A stretch of DNA of 64,000 nt from an uncultured Clostridia bacterium (lineage in GTDB: Bacteria > Bacillota > Clostridia > Christensenellales > Pumilibacteraceae), in assembly GCA_947066105.1 (NCBI GenBank), contig CAMSYM010000007.1, positions 1 through 64,000 of the forward strand, read 5' to 3'. Position numbers and translations under genes: made by a program. Position 1 is the stretch's first letter. Each line of letters begins with the position of its first letter. Under the pieces are notes generated by a model that saw only the letters and a list, made by a program, of their open reading frames with translations, made no database searches and was not told where the DNA came from. Positions 16,782 through 25,740 of the stretch are shown here, in pieces.

Positions 16782-19073
16782 TTAACGATCTACAACGCCG
16801 TCGGCGCATTCTATATTAAACACACCTGTTAAAAAAGCGCCCCAAAACTCGTCCTTGTCTATCGCGCCCCAATCTTCCTTACTGCCGCCGAATACCAATT
16901 TGTTTAAATTGTCGCAGGCGCAAAACGCATAGCGTTCGATTTTAAGCAAGCTATTCGGCAAGTGCGCTTCGGTTACGAGCTTGCAATTATAAAACGCGTA
17001 TTTAACGATATCCGTCACACTGCACTCGTCGCCGCCGTATTGCACTTTATCCGCAATCACGACTTTTCCTACTGCGGTAGTCCTACATGCAAACACGCAA
17101 GCAGTACCGTTCTTTACACCGTACACAACGTCGCCCACCGTAACAAAAGCGTAACCGTTTTCGTCCTTATCGTTAGTTCCGCAATCCCATACGACGGACT
17201 TACCCGAACTCCAATCGTATTGCCACCCGTCCGGCTTTGATGCGGCTTCGCAATAAATCGTCAGATTGGCGCAATTATCGAAAATATCATGTCCAACGAT
17301 TTGTACGGACATAGGTATCTCTATGCGCGTCAAGCCCCAACAATAGGCAAATGCCGCCATGCCTATGCTTTTTATATTCGCGCCTAAAACCGCTTCTTCA
17401 AGCGCAAAGCACATATAAAATGCGCTCGCACCGATACTCTCCGTTCCGCTACCGACAGAAACGCGTCTAATGCCGTCGCAATTGCCGAAAGCTTTATCGC
17501 CGATGCTTTTCACTCCGTCGCCGACGATAACGTCGGTCAAGCCCGAACATCCGTAAAACGCGCAACGCCCTATATTATTTACGTCGCCGCCTATCTCGAT
17601 CACCGTCAAATTACGGCAATCCGCATAAGCATATTGCCCGATATCCGTAATACCGCGCGGCAGATCCAATTCCGTAATACCGCAACCCTCGAACGCGTTT
17701 TCACCTATCGAGGTTATACTGCCGTCGTCGGGTATAACGCTGTTTTTGCAACCCGCTACCAAAGTCTTGCGCTCGGTGTCTATTATACAATTACCCACAC
17801 CGATGTATTTGGCATGACCTTTTGCTACCGTCAAGCTCGATATATTGTCGCAACCGTAAAACGACGCGCCCCAAACTCTGTTTATACTCAAAGGTATCTC
17901 CACGCTCGTAAGCTCCGCAATGTTGCTAAACGCATACCATTCTATCGACACGGCGCTTCCGTCCGTCGGTATAACGCTGTTTTTACAACCGAGAAGCAAC
18001 CATTTATTGCGTATCTCTATCAGGCAATTATCGACGCTTTTATATAACAAATTTTCTCCGTCGACGGTTATGCTTTCGAGCTTACCGCAACCGCGAAACG
18101 CGTCCTGAAAAATATATGATACGCTTTTGGGAATAAACAAATCTTTAAGCCCGCTGTTCATAAACGCGTACATACCGACGGTTTGTACGCTTTCGGGAAT
18201 ATTTGCGCTCGATAACGATTCGCAACCGTAAAACGTTTTATCGGCTATGGCGGCAAGCCCTTCCGGCAACGATACGGCAGTCAAACTCGCACAACCGTCG
18301 AACGCAGATTGCCCTATACCGACAACTCCGTCGGGTACGACGATCTCGCCGCGCAAGCTTGCACATCCGCTAAACGCCCCTTCGCCTATTTCGACTAACT
18401 CGCTCGGCATATTAATTTCGACAAGAGCGGCACAATCTTTAAAAGTATCGTTTTGTATCGACGCAATACCGTCGGGTAACGTTATACTCTTTACGCGCTC
18501 ACACGACAGAAAAGCTTCGGAGCCGATACTCGTCACACTTTGCGGTATGTCGATGCCGATCAAGCTTTTGCAATATCCGAAAGCGCCGTATCGTATATCC
18601 GTTATCCCGCTCGGCAATATCGCATATACGATATCGGAATAAGCAAGCGCATTCGATCCGACTTTCGTTACGCTTTTGCCGTCGTGCGTTTCGGGAATCT
18701 TTACGTACTTGATACGTTTATCGGCGCAACCGACTACCGAGCAAGTGCCGTCGACGTTATCTTCGTAAATCAAGCAAGTTGTTTCGGACGCGTTTTTGTC
18801 GAACTCGGAACAATATACGCAAAAATAATCAATGTATTTGTGCGCGTTTGAATTTAAAGAACCCGTCTTAATGCGCGTATCCTTTACGTCGCAACCGACG
18901 CATGTCGCCGTTTCCGTTCCGTCGGAAATACACGTAGCGTCGTTGTTGTACGTATATACTCCGAACTCGTGTTCATGCGGAAATTCCGAACCGTCGCTCG
19001 GCGCGACGCCGCATGCGCATATCCCTATCGCGCACGCTAAAACGATTATCCCCAACACCAACCTGCTTTTCAT
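16782..19073 (-). CDS. BspA-type leucine-rich repeat lipoprotein
   Basis: The 763-residue protein starts with a lipoprotein signal peptide (LGIIVLACAIGICACG, lipid-modified Cys near 22). Residues about 35-100 carry two CxxC pairs (CVGC and CVYC), suggesting a small metal- or disulfide-stabilised domain. The rest is roughly twenty BspA/LRR_5 repeats (pattern SIGxxAFxxCxxLTxVxIPxxV), interrupted twice by a NCIID/NCLIE-K-LVAGCKNSVIP segment. BspA-like proteins mediate surface adhesion in other bacteria; here that is only inference. Of two consecutive ATGs the second sits six bases after AGGAG and is used here. Confidence 0.88.
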   Translation of the reverse strand: MKSRLVLGIIVLACAIGICACGVAPSDGSEFPHEHEFGVYTYNNDATCISDGTETATCVGCDVKDTRIKTGSLNSNAHKYIDYFCVYCSEFDKNASETTCLIYEDNVDGTCSVVGCADKRIKYVKIPETHDGKSVTKVGSNALAYSDIVYAILPSGITDIRYGAFGYCKSLIGIDIPQSVTSIGSEAFLSCERVKSITLPDGIASIQNDTFKDCAALVEINMPSELVEIGEGAFSGCASLRGEIVVPDGVVGIGQSAFDGCASLTAVSLPEGLAAIADKTFYGCESLSSANIPESVQTVGMYAFMNSGLKDLFIPKSVSYIFQDAFRGCGKLESITVDGENLLYKSVDNCLIEIRNKWLLLGCKNSVIPTDGSAVSIEWYAFSNIAELTSVEIPLSINRVWGASFYGCDNISSLTVAKGHAKYIGVGNCIIDTERKTLVAGCKNSVIPDDGSITSIGENAFEGCGITELDLPRGITDIGQYAYADCRNLTVIEIGGDVNNIGRCAFYGCSGLTDVIVGDGVKSIGDKAFGNCDGIRRVSVGSGTESIGASAFYMCFALEEAVLGANIKSIGMAAFAYCWGLTRIEIPMSVQIVGHDIFDNCANLTIYCEAASKPDGWQYDWSSGKSVVWDCGTNDKDENGYAFVTVGDVVYGVKNGTACVFACRTTAVGKVVIADKVQYGGDECSVTDIVKYAFYNCKLVTEAHLPNSLLKIERYAFCACDNLNKLVFGGSKEDWGAIDKDEFWGAFLTGVFNIECADGVVDR

Positions 19074-19128
19074 CATTTTCTCCTTGCCGTAGTATCCGAA
19101 AATATAGCGCGTGTACAGCTATACATAA

Positions 19129-19156
19129 ATTATACCATATATCCGATCAAAGTCAA
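19129..19156 (-). promoter_or_regulatory. Promoter of the BspA-type gene
   Basis: Minus strand TTGACT (19151-19156), 16-bp spacer, TATAAT (19129-19134), about 55 bases before the start. Confidence 0.7.
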
Positions 19157-19190
19157 TACTTATTTCGAAAATAATTCCGATCATATCAAA

Positions 19191-19212
19191 ACCGCCGAAA
19201 AAATTCGGCGGT
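19191..19212 (-). terminator. Terminator of the feoB transcript
   Basis: ACCGCCGAA and TTCGGCGGT form a perfect 9-bp stem and are followed on the minus strand by TTTTGAT. It lies about 75 bases after the Cys-rich gene; that stretch has nothing else I recognise. Confidence 0.75.
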
Positions 19213-19286
19213 CGCTTACATTGGTTTGACGGCTTTACTTCGGTTTTAGACTTCGATAAACTTTATCTGCTCGATACAAACGGCGC

Positions 19287-19571
19287 TTATTCGATCAAGT
19301 CAGAAAAATCGCACGTAACGTTAGACTGAACGTTTATCTCGGGCATAACGTCGTCATCGACGGTCGGCTTTCGGTTAGCCGACGGACACGATCCGCTCGC
19401 CGCGCAACCGTTGCAACCGCAACCGCACGCGCCGCCGTTTCCGCCGCTCTTTTTTGCCCGTACTTTTTTGAATATGCGCCAGCCGATCACGCCGCCCACG
19501 AGCGCAATTATCAATATTATCGCGGGGATCTCCACCGCCAACGCATTGAATGCCAACAAGCTTATATCCAT
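19287..19571 (-). CDS. FeoB-associated Cys-rich membrane protein
   Basis: A 94-residue protein with one N-terminal membrane helix (about 14-33), a basic patch (FKKVRAKK) and a Cys-rich segment (ACGCGCNGCAASGSC, five Cys), then an acidic tail ending FSDLIE. This is the architecture of the FeoB-associated family (PF12669-type), thought to work with FeoB in Fe(II) uptake, perhaps as a FeoC substitute. Its ATG overlaps the feoB TAA by one base (TAATG), so it is translationally coupled. Confidence 0.9.
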   Translation of the reverse strand: MDISLLAFNALAVEIPAIILIIALVGGVIGWRIFKKVRAKKSGGNGGACGCGCNGCAASGSCPSANRKPTVDDDVMPEINVQSNVTCDFSDLIE

Positions 19572-21916
19572 TATTCGTCGTTCTCCTTTCTTTCCCCGTC
19601 GACTGCGACTGTTTCCATCGCCGCGCCGACAGTAGTCGCCGCCCGCGCCGCCTTGTTCTTTTTGATAAGCCTATACGTCAAGAATCCGATAAGCGCCGCT
19701 ATGATAACGAGCACGACCACGCTCATGGGCATCATGTACGTATTGAAGTTGCCCAGCCAGAACACTACGAAGCTCACGACGTACGCCGTCAACAGCCAAA
19801 ATCCTATCGCCTGCGCCGACCGCTTGCGCGAGTTGAGTTCGCCTATCGCCGCGCCGACCGCCGCCATACACGGCACGCTGAACAGATTGAACGCCATGTA
19901 TGCGAACATCGCCGCAGGGTGCATCGAGCCGAGCATGGACTCGAACGCCGCTTGATCCGATCCGCTCGCCGAGCCTTCGAGTATCGCGTCGCCGTCAAGT
20001 CCCGCAAGCGTGCCCAGCGTCGCAACGACCATTTCTTTGGCGATAAGTCCGGTGATAGCCGCAACGACGAACCGCCAAGCATATTCGTTTTGCGCCGTCG
20101 CGCTCACAAACCCGTTGGGTGCGGCAAACACGGGATAGAAAATGTACTGCAAGCCTTTTCCTATGTACGCGAGAATACTGTCGTTTATGTCGCAATACCC
20201 GCCCTTGCCGAACGACGACAAGAACCAAATGACGACTATCGACGCGGCGATCACCGTGCCTGCGCGCACTAAAAAGTGTTTGAGCTTATCCCAAAGATGC
20301 AACGCTGTCGACCTTAACTGCGGACGGCGGTATGCGGGCAATTCCATGATGAACGGCGGCGGATCGCCTTTCATGACGGTCGATCTCAGTATGAACGCGG
20401 CAAGTATCGCCACGGCAATGCCCATAAAGTACATAATGAACACCGTCAGATCGCCGAACCCGTTCCAGTACGTATTAGCCATCACGCCCGCGAACGTCGC
20501 CCATATCGGAAGCTTAGCCCCGCACGAAAAGAACGGCGAAAGCATGATCGTGAGCCGACGTTCCTTTTCGTCCTCCAACGCCTTTGTCGCGATTATGCCG
20601 GGTACCGCGCAACCGAAACACATCAGTAGCGGCATAAACGCTCTGCCAGACAGACCGAGCTTGCGGAACGCGCGGTCGAGTATGAACGCGACGCGCGCCA
20701 TATAACCCGTATCTTCGAGTATGGAAAGGAACAAATACAGCAACAACACTTGCGGAATAAAGCTAAGCACCGAGTCAAGCCCCGACAACAGTCCGTCGCA
20801 CAAAAATCCCGCCGCCCAGCCGTCGTAACCGACAGACTCGAACGCACCCGCTACGACGTCTGTAAGACTGCCCGTACACCAACCCAAAAGGCTTTGCAAC
20901 CACACGCCCAAGCTCGGCACGCCCACATCGCCCGCCTCGACCATGAGTATCGATGCAAACGTTTCGTTAGTGACTTTAACGCCGAACAGCGAATTAAGGA
21001 ACAATATATCTTCGCTGAACGTCACGTGGAACACCGCGAACATGATCAGTATAAAAATAGGTATCGCCCACACGCGGTGCGTCAGGACCTTGTCCGCTTT
21101 ATCCGAGCGCGACTGCTTTTTTTCGTGCGTGCCGCGCTTTAAGCACGGCGAATAGTTTTTCGCTATATAGCGGTAACGCGCGTCCGCGACGTACGCCTCG
21201 AAATCGCCGTCGTAACCGTTGTCGGGAAGCTTGGGTTTAAGTTCATCCAGCGAACTCGCTATCCCGGGAAAACGCTTACGCTCCGCCTCGTCGCCTTCAA
21301 ATAGCTTTACCGCATGGAATAGCGGATCGGAAATGCGCTCGACCGTAAGCGTATCGCATATCCTTTGCGCTATCTTATAATATTCGAGATCGGCTAAAAC
21401 GCTGACGCCGCGCCGCGTTGTTTTGCTTGTTGCCACGGCTTTCAGCATAAGCTCCTTTATGCCGCCGCCTTTTAACGCGCTTATCGGCACAACGGGTACG
21501 CCGAGCGCGCGTTCGAGCGCCGATACGTCTATCTCGTCGCCCGCGCGCTTGACCGCGTCCATCATATTTAGCGCAACGATAACGGGAATATCGCTCTCCA
21601 ATACCTGCGTCGTAAGATACAGATTGCGTTCGAGATTGGTTGCGTCGACTATGTTTATAACAAGATCGGGGTTCTCGTCGATCATATAGTTGCGCGACAC
21701 GATCTCTTCGGGCGTATACGGCGAAAGCGAGTATATGCCGGGCAGATCGACGATCTCCATGCGCTCGGCGATTTGCCTTTTCAGTCCGCGATAAACGCCT
21801 TCGCGTTTTTCCACGGTAACGCCCGCCCAATTTCCTACGTGCGCCGTACTGCCCGTCAAACGGTTGAACAACGTCGTTTTCCCGCTGTTGGGATTGCCTA
21901 TCAATGCGATTTTCAT
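19571..21916 (-). CDS. feoB: Ferrous iron transporter FeoB
   Basis: The 781-residue polytopic membrane protein imports Fe(II). The N-terminal G domain (about 1-160) shows G1 GNPNSGKTT (7-15), G3 DLPGIYS and G4 NMMD. A helical GDI-like linker follows, then two Gate-type membrane regions with the Cys-containing segment FGCAVPGIIATK and FSCGAKLPIW. AAAGGAG precedes the ATG. Two feoA genes lie upstream on the same strand but 370 bases away, separated by two B-type repeats, so co-transcription would have to cross a repeat island. Confidence 0.97.
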   Translation of the reverse strand: MKIALIGNPNSGKTTLFNRLTGSTAHVGNWAGVTVEKREGVYRGLKRQIAERMEIVDLPGIYSLSPYTPEEIVSRNYMIDENPDLVINIVDATNLERNLYLTTQVLESDIPVIVALNMMDAVKRAGDEIDVSALERALGVPVVPISALKGGGIKELMLKAVATSKTTRRGVSVLADLEYYKIAQRICDTLTVERISDPLFHAVKLFEGDEAERKRFPGIASSLDELKPKLPDNGYDGDFEAYVADARYRYIAKNYSPCLKRGTHEKKQSRSDKADKVLTHRVWAIPIFILIMFAVFHVTFSEDILFLNSLFGVKVTNETFASILMVEAGDVGVPSLGVWLQSLLGWCTGSLTDVVAGAFESVGYDGWAAGFLCDGLLSGLDSVLSFIPQVLLLYLFLSILEDTGYMARVAFILDRAFRKLGLSGRAFMPLLMCFGCAVPGIIATKALEDEKERRLTIMLSPFFSCGAKLPIWATFAGVMANTYWNGFGDLTVFIMYFMGIAVAILAAFILRSTVMKGDPPPFIMELPAYRRPQLRSTALHLWDKLKHFLVRAGTVIAASIVVIWFLSSFGKGGYCDINDSILAYIGKGLQYIFYPVFAAPNGFVSATAQNEYAWRFVVAAITGLIAKEMVVATLGTLAGLDGDAILEGSASGSDQAAFESMLGSMHPAAMFAYMAFNLFSVPCMAAVGAAIGELNSRKRSAQAIGFWLLTAYVVSFVVFWLGNFNTYMMPMSVVVLVIIAALIGFLTYRLIKKNKAARAATTVGAAMETVAVDGERKENDE

Positions 21917-22040
21917 GGTTGCTCCTTTATAGAATCAAATTTATGAGTTGCGAATATGAAATAACAAGTGCGGAATTATGGGTAATTAAGAATGCAGAAT
22001 GAACAGTTCTAATCTAGCATAGCAAAGCCGTTCCATCCAC

Positions 22041-22103
22041 CCCATCATCTCGACCGAAACGAGCGTATGCGAGTGTAGTGGAGAGATCCAGGCGTAGCCG
22101 CAC
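22041..22103 (+). repeat. B-type repeat, copy 2
   Basis: CCCCATCATCTCGACCGAAA...CGAGTGTAGTGGAGAGATCC...GTAGCCGCA, followed by an AATTCCGG-like tail. It lies between feoB and feoA. The remainder of 21917-22286 is AT-rich tail sequence with no gene. Confidence 0.75.
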
Positions 22104-22150
22104 CAATACTTACGACCTTAATTCCGGGTGCTTTCCTAATTCCGAATTCT

Positions 22151-22286
22151 CCCAATCATCTCGACCGAAGTGTGCTTGCGCACGTAGCAGTGAGATCCGG
22201 GCGTCAGCCGCATAAATAGTAAATTGACCGCAATCACGCATTACGCATTCTTAATTGTCCGTCAATTCCTAATTCCGCATTCATTA
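22151..22286 (+). repeat. B-type repeat, copy 3, with heptamer-like tail
   Basis: A diverged copy (ATCATCTCGACCGAAGTGTG...CACGTAGCAGTGAGATCC...GTCAGCCGCAT) followed by GCATTACGCATTC / AATTCCTAATTCCG units that run to the feoA stop codon. Confidence 0.65.
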
Positions 22287-22514
22287 TCACGCATTCATTA
22301 TAACGCATTCCGCTTCGCTTTTGCGCAACGTCAATTCGTAACCGCGCACCGTTATTTCCATAGGATCGCCGAGCGGCGCGAGCCTGCGCACGACGATCTC
22401 CGCGCTCGGCGTGATCCCCATGTCGAACAACCGCCGACGTATACGCCCGTCGCCCGACACCCTTGCAACGCTCCCCGCTTCTCCCACGGCAAGCTCCGAC
22501 AACCTTTTTTCCAT
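22287..22514 (-). CDS. feoA: FeoA domain protein (second copy)
   Basis: A 75-residue SH3-like protein (MEKRLSELAVGEAGSVARVSG..RRRLFDMGITPSAEIVVRRLAPLGDPMEI.VRGYELTLRKSEA). It matches FeoA, a small cytosolic partner of FeoB. The RRLFDMGI segment is the usual FeoA signature. An upstream in-frame start exists, but GGAGG four bases before this ATG lies inside that extension. An inverted-repeat operator candidate is 47 bases upstream. Confidence 0.93.
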   Translation of the reverse strand: MEKRLSELAVGEAGSVARVSGDGRIRRRLFDMGITPSAEIVVRRLAPLGDPMEITVRGYELTLRKSEAECVIMNA

Positions 22515-22560
22515 ACCGCCTCCGTGCAAACCGCCACGCGGTTCACAATAACTAATTTAT

Positions 22561-22576
22561 GTTAGCAATAGCTAAC
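22561..22576. promoter_or_regulatory. Inverted repeat upstream of feoA: candidate metal-regulator site
   Basis: GTTAGC-AATA-GCTAAC is a perfect 6-4-6 palindrome. The same GTTAGCAATA occurs upstream of the other feoA (22869-22878). The form resembles DtxR/IdeR/MntR-type boxes (TTAG...CTAA), but no regulator gene is present here. Confidence 0.5.
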
Positions 22577-22598
22577 CGATAACTAAAAAAATTTTCGC

Positions 22599-22823
22599 TT
22601 ATGCCGGACGCTTGCGCACAAATATGCTTTGCGCGACGGCGCCGTTAAGCGCAATGCGCGAATCGCGAACGCGCACTATCATATCTCCGCCGGTAAGCGA
22701 CAGCGGCATAAGCTCCGCGCCCGACATTATACCCAAGCTTCCGAGATGTCTGCGCGTCTTTTCGTCACCGACGACGCGTACTACCAACATCGATTCGCCC
22801 ATTTCCGCCTGCGATAACGGCAT
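22599..22823 (-). CDS. feoA: FeoA domain protein (first copy)
   Basis: A 74-residue FeoA/SH3-like protein (MPLSQAEMGESMLVVRVVGDEKTRRHLGSLGIMSGAELMPLSLTGG...DSRIALNGAVAQSIFVRKR). RRHLGSLGIMSGAE is the FeoA core. AAAGGAG six bases before the ATG fixes the start; a longer frame upstream lacks a ribosome site. With the second feoA 84 bases downstream and feoB further on it forms a feoAAB set. Tandem feoA genes are common in Clostridia. Confidence 0.93.
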   Translation of the reverse strand: MPLSQAEMGESMLVVRVVGDEKTRRHLGSLGIMSGAELMPLSLTGGDMIVRVRDSRIALNGAVAQSIFVRKRPA

Positions 22824-22866
22824 TGCATGCTCCTTTGACGAACTTTTAGTTCGCCGTTCACAACTT

Positions 22867-22886
22867 TGGTTAGCAATAAGCAACCA
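22867..22886. promoter_or_regulatory. Inverted repeat upstream of first feoA
   Basis: TGGTTAGCAATAAGCAACCA: arms TGGTT(A)GC and GCAACCA. It shares GTTAGCAATA with 22561-22570. It lies about 45 bases before the start codon, a plausible operator position. Confidence 0.5.
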
Positions 22887-22954
22887 ATATCCACAGTATA
22901 TATCCGCGCGGAAGATTTGTCAAGCGTTTTTTAAGATTTTTCCAAATAAAAATA

Positions 22955-22984
22955 CGCTCGGAAAAGGCAAGCCCGTTCGGAGCG
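22955..22984 (-). terminator. Terminator of the truA-rsmF-SIMPL operon
   Basis: On the minus strand CGCTCCGAA pairs with TTCCGAGCG (one mismatch) and TATTTTTATTT follows. It is 24 bases after the SIMPL stop codon. Confidence 0.75.
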
Positions 22985-23007
22985 CATTTTGAATTCGCCG
23001 TATTATG

Positions 23008-23601
23008 CTATGCGATATCCCAAGAACAAACGACCGTTTCCGATAGCGAAATTTGTTCGGGTGCGGCGGCATTCTCGCCGAACGACGCCGCGCGGAGCAT
23101 GACCGGTCTATCAAACGACGGCGCGTACTCGACTTTAACGAGCGTTCCGAGCTTGACGCCCGCAGCATCGGCTATCGTTTTTGCATCCGCTTTCGCCTCG
23201 GTCACGGCTGACCGCAACAACCGCGTGCGCTCGCTGCCGTCGTCTTCGAAAGAGAACGCGACGCGCCACTCGACGGGAAGCTCGCCGAGCGCGTCCAAAA
23301 CCTTGACGACCGTTTCCTTATCGTAGGCGAAGGACGCGGCAAAAGTACGCGTCGCTCGGTATCCCGCTACCTTGCGATCGGAATACGTCGCCCCGACGTT
23401 AATCCCGCCCGCACCTAGCGTCACGCCGTCGCCGAACCGCTCGAACGCCTTTACGAGCTCGCTCGCCTTTTCGTCGGCAAGTTCGATAGCCGCCGCGGAC
23501 TTTTTGGCTTCGCCCGTGACGGTCACGGTAATGCTCACCTTGTTGGCGCTCGCCTGCGCGCTCGCCGTTTTGGTGACGGTAATGCTTTTTTGATGTTCCA
23601 T
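23008..23601 (-). CDS. SIMPL (DUF541) domain protein
   Basis: A 197-residue protein with the SIMPL pattern: N-terminal ITVTKTASAQASANKVSITVTVTGEAKKS, a central YRATRTFAASF strand, and a C-terminal ADAAGVKLGTLVKVEYAPSF. It has no signal peptide, unlike many SIMPL proteins of Gram-negatives, so it should be cytosolic. SIMPL proteins have been linked to signalling and stress, but the biochemical role is unknown. AAGGAG precedes the ATG. It starts 23 bases after rsmF and is the last gene of that operon. Confidence 0.85.
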   Translation of the reverse strand: MEHQKSITVTKTASAQASANKVSITVTVTGEAKKSAAAIELADEKASELVKAFERFGDGVTLGAGGINVGATYSDRKVAGYRATRTFAASFAYDKETVVKVLDALGELPVEWRVAFSFEDDGSERTRLLRSAVTEAKADAKTIADAAGVKLGTLVKVEYAPSFDRPVMLRAASFGENAAAPEQISLSETVVCSWDIA

Positions 23602-23624
23602 GTTAAACTCCTTTATTTAACGCG

Positions 23625-24908
23625 CTAAACGCGCAGATTTTTAGGATACTTGTTTTTGAGCGCGTTCACGCCGTTTCCCGTCGGCGCGGACTTGACGACA
23701 CCGAGCGCGAACCCGCAGACCGTCGCCGCCGCAAACCCGCTCGACGCGTCATGCTCCAACTGCACGCCGCGAATATACTCGCCCGCGCGATCGGAAATAT
23801 CGACCGTGCCGAACTGCGCAAGCTTCTCGGCGGACAGCGCGTGAACGAGCGCGTGCGACGGATCTTTGCCGTCCGCGAAAACGGGTACGCCGATACGCGA
23901 GACGTTCAAGCCGTCGAGTTCGGGCGGCTCGATAGGGAGCAGTACGCGCTTGAATATCACCACGGTATCGAGCGCGAGCTTGTTGACGACGACTTTACCG
24001 CGCTTTTTACGCATAGGCGGTTTGCCGCATTCCGCGCCGCGCGCCGTCTTTACAAGCACGCAATAAAAATGTCCCTCGCCGTCGAAATTCATGGGATACA
24101 CGCGTCGCGCGTCCTTTTCTCCTATCCCGCGCTCGGTAGACGGCAACAACGGGATATCTACGGTTTCCATGCCGAGCGACCGCAAAAAACCGACGTTATC
24201 CTCGTTCTCTTCCTTTGCAAACGTGCAGGTGCTGTAAAGCATATGCCCGCCGTGCGCCAAAAGTCGCACGGCGTCGCGCAATATCTCGCGTTGGCGCGCC
24301 GCACAGCCCGCAACGATGTCCGCCGAATACGGCACGTTCTCGTACCGCATCATGCCGCCGCCGCTACACGGCGCGTCGACGATCAACGTATCGAAATATC
24401 CGTCGAACCCCGCGCGGCGATAGTCGGACGCGGTATTGCACGTCACGACGGCATTTACTATACCCAACCGCTCGATATTTTCGACGAGCGCCTTGACGCG
24501 CTTGTGTTCGGGATCGTTGCAAAACAATATCCCGTCGCCGTTCATCGCTTGCGCGGCTTGCGTGGCTTTTCCGCCGGGCGCGGCGCAAAGATCGAGTACT
24601 CGCTCGCCTATAAACGGCGCAAACGCCGCGACCGCCGCCGACGCGGACGGTTCTTGCATGTAGTACAGCCCCGCATGATACAGCGGATCGAGCGACGGCT
24701 TTACGTCGCGGTAAAACGACGTGTCGCACAACGGATTGCGTTCAAGCGGCTCGCCGACAAGCTCTGTAAACCGCTCGACCGACGCTTTGAGCGTATTGAC
24801 GCGCAACGCTTTATGTCGCGGTTTATGCTCGTAAGCGTCGACAAACGCGTCGAACCGTTCGCCCAACAGCGCGCGCATGTATTCGAAAAAATACCCGGCG
24901 CTATTCAT
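23625..24908 (-). CDS. RsmB/RsmF-type rRNA m5C methyltransferase
   Basis: The 427-residue enzyme should form 5-methylcytosine in rRNA or tRNA using SAM. Seen are the SAM-binding LDLCAAPGGKATQ, the DAPCSGGGMMR motif IV with its Cys, and the motif VI YSTCTF with the nucleophilic Cys, followed by a C-terminal PUA-like/RsmF region (about 300-427). The frame is open further upstream, but the chosen ATG overlaps the last codons of truA (GAAATGAATAG) and gives the normal N-terminus FFEYMRALLGERF. The exact target base cannot be read from sequence; RsmF (16S C1407) is the closest model. Confidence 0.92.
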   Translation of the reverse strand: MNSAGYFFEYMRALLGERFDAFVDAYEHKPRHKALRVNTLKASVERFTELVGEPLERNPLCDTSFYRDVKPSLDPLYHAGLYYMQEPSASAAVAAFAPFIGERVLDLCAAPGGKATQAAQAMNGDGILFCNDPEHKRVKALVENIERLGIVNAVVTCNTASDYRRAGFDGYFDTLIVDAPCSGGGMMRYENVPYSADIVAGCAARQREILRDAVRLLAHGGHMLYSTCTFAKEENEDNVGFLRSLGMETVDIPLLPSTERGIGEKDARRVYPMNFDGEGHFYCVLVKTARGAECGKPPMRKKRGKVVVNKLALDTVVIFKRVLLPIEPPELDGLNVSRIGVPVFADGKDPSHALVHALSAEKLAQFGTVDISDRAGEYIRGVQLEHDASSGFAAATVCGFALGVVKSAPTGNGVNALKNKYPKNLRV

Positions 24909-25635
24909 TTCCGCCACCGTACACCACGTCGTGCAAATACAATCCGCACGCAGGCGCAAGCTCTTTGGCAAAGCTCCTGTCGCGCTTTTCCAAAAGCTCG
25001 GCGATATCCGCTTCGCCGCGCTCCGATTTTAACAACTGCGCGACGATGATACGCACCATATTATACAAAAACCCGTTCGCCGTAATGTAAAACCGCATAA
25101 ACCGCCCGCTCTGCTCGAAATGCGCGTCGTACACCGTGCGCACCGACGTTTTCGCACCGCCGCCCGCCGCCATGAACGTGGCGAAATCGTGCGTGCCTAT
25201 AAGCTTTTTCGCCTGCGCGTCGAGCTTTTGCATATTCGGCATTTCGGGCAAGAACAAGACCCTGTCGTTTAGTACGGGCAACGCCGCGCCCGCATACATC
25301 AAATACAAATACGTCTTTTGCTTGGCGCTCTTGCGCGCGTCGAACCGCGCGTCCGCAAGCTCCGCATCGACAATCCTGACCGCGCGCGGCAAATACGCAT
25401 TAAGCCCGCCCGTTACGTTTTTAAGCGGTAACCGTTTTTCGCAATCGAAGTGCGCGACCTGTCCGAGCGCATGCACTCCCGCATCCGTCCGACCCGACCC
25501 GACGACACGCGAACGCTCGCCGAACAGCTTATACACCGCCTGCTCGACCGAGTCCTGCACGCTCTCGCCGTTAGGCTGGCTTTGCCAACCGCAAAAGCCC
25601 GTGCCGTCGTATGATAATGTTATCTTATATCTCAT
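24901..25635 (-). CDS. truA: tRNA pseudouridine(38-40) synthase TruA
   Basis: It converts uridines 38-40 of tRNA anticodon stems to pseudouridine. The 244-residue protein begins MRYKITLSYDGTGFCGWQSQ and has the catalytic Asp in GSGRTDAGVHA and the conserved FLYNMVRII. A longer frame upstream lacks the family pattern, so the ATG at 25635 is used. A promoter lies at 25668-25695. It overlaps the downstream methyltransferase by eight bases and is the first gene of truA-rsmF-SIMPL. Confidence 0.96.
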   Translation of the reverse strand: MRYKITLSYDGTGFCGWQSQPNGESVQDSVEQAVYKLFGERSRVVGSGRTDAGVHALGQVAHFDCEKRLPLKNVTGGLNAYLPRAVRIVDAELADARFDARKSAKQKTYLYLMYAGAALPVLNDRVLFLPEMPNMQKLDAQAKKLIGTHDFATFMAAGGGAKTSVRTVYDAHFEQSGRFMRFYITANGFLYNMVRIIVAQLLKSERGEADIAELLEKRDRSFAKELAPACGLYLHDVVYGGGNE

Positions 25636-25667
25636 AGCTCGATGCGACCGTATTTCCGTATAAGATA

Positions 25668-25695
25668 TTGTAGCATTATGCCCGTGCAAAATCAA
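25668..25695 (-). promoter_or_regulatory. Promoter of the truA operon
   Basis: Minus strand TTGATT (25690-25695), 16-bp spacer, TACAAT (25668-25673). Confidence 0.65.
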
Positions 25696-25740
25696 GCGTT
25701 AGCTTTGGACTGCGTTAAAGATTTCTCGACAGCGGAAAGT

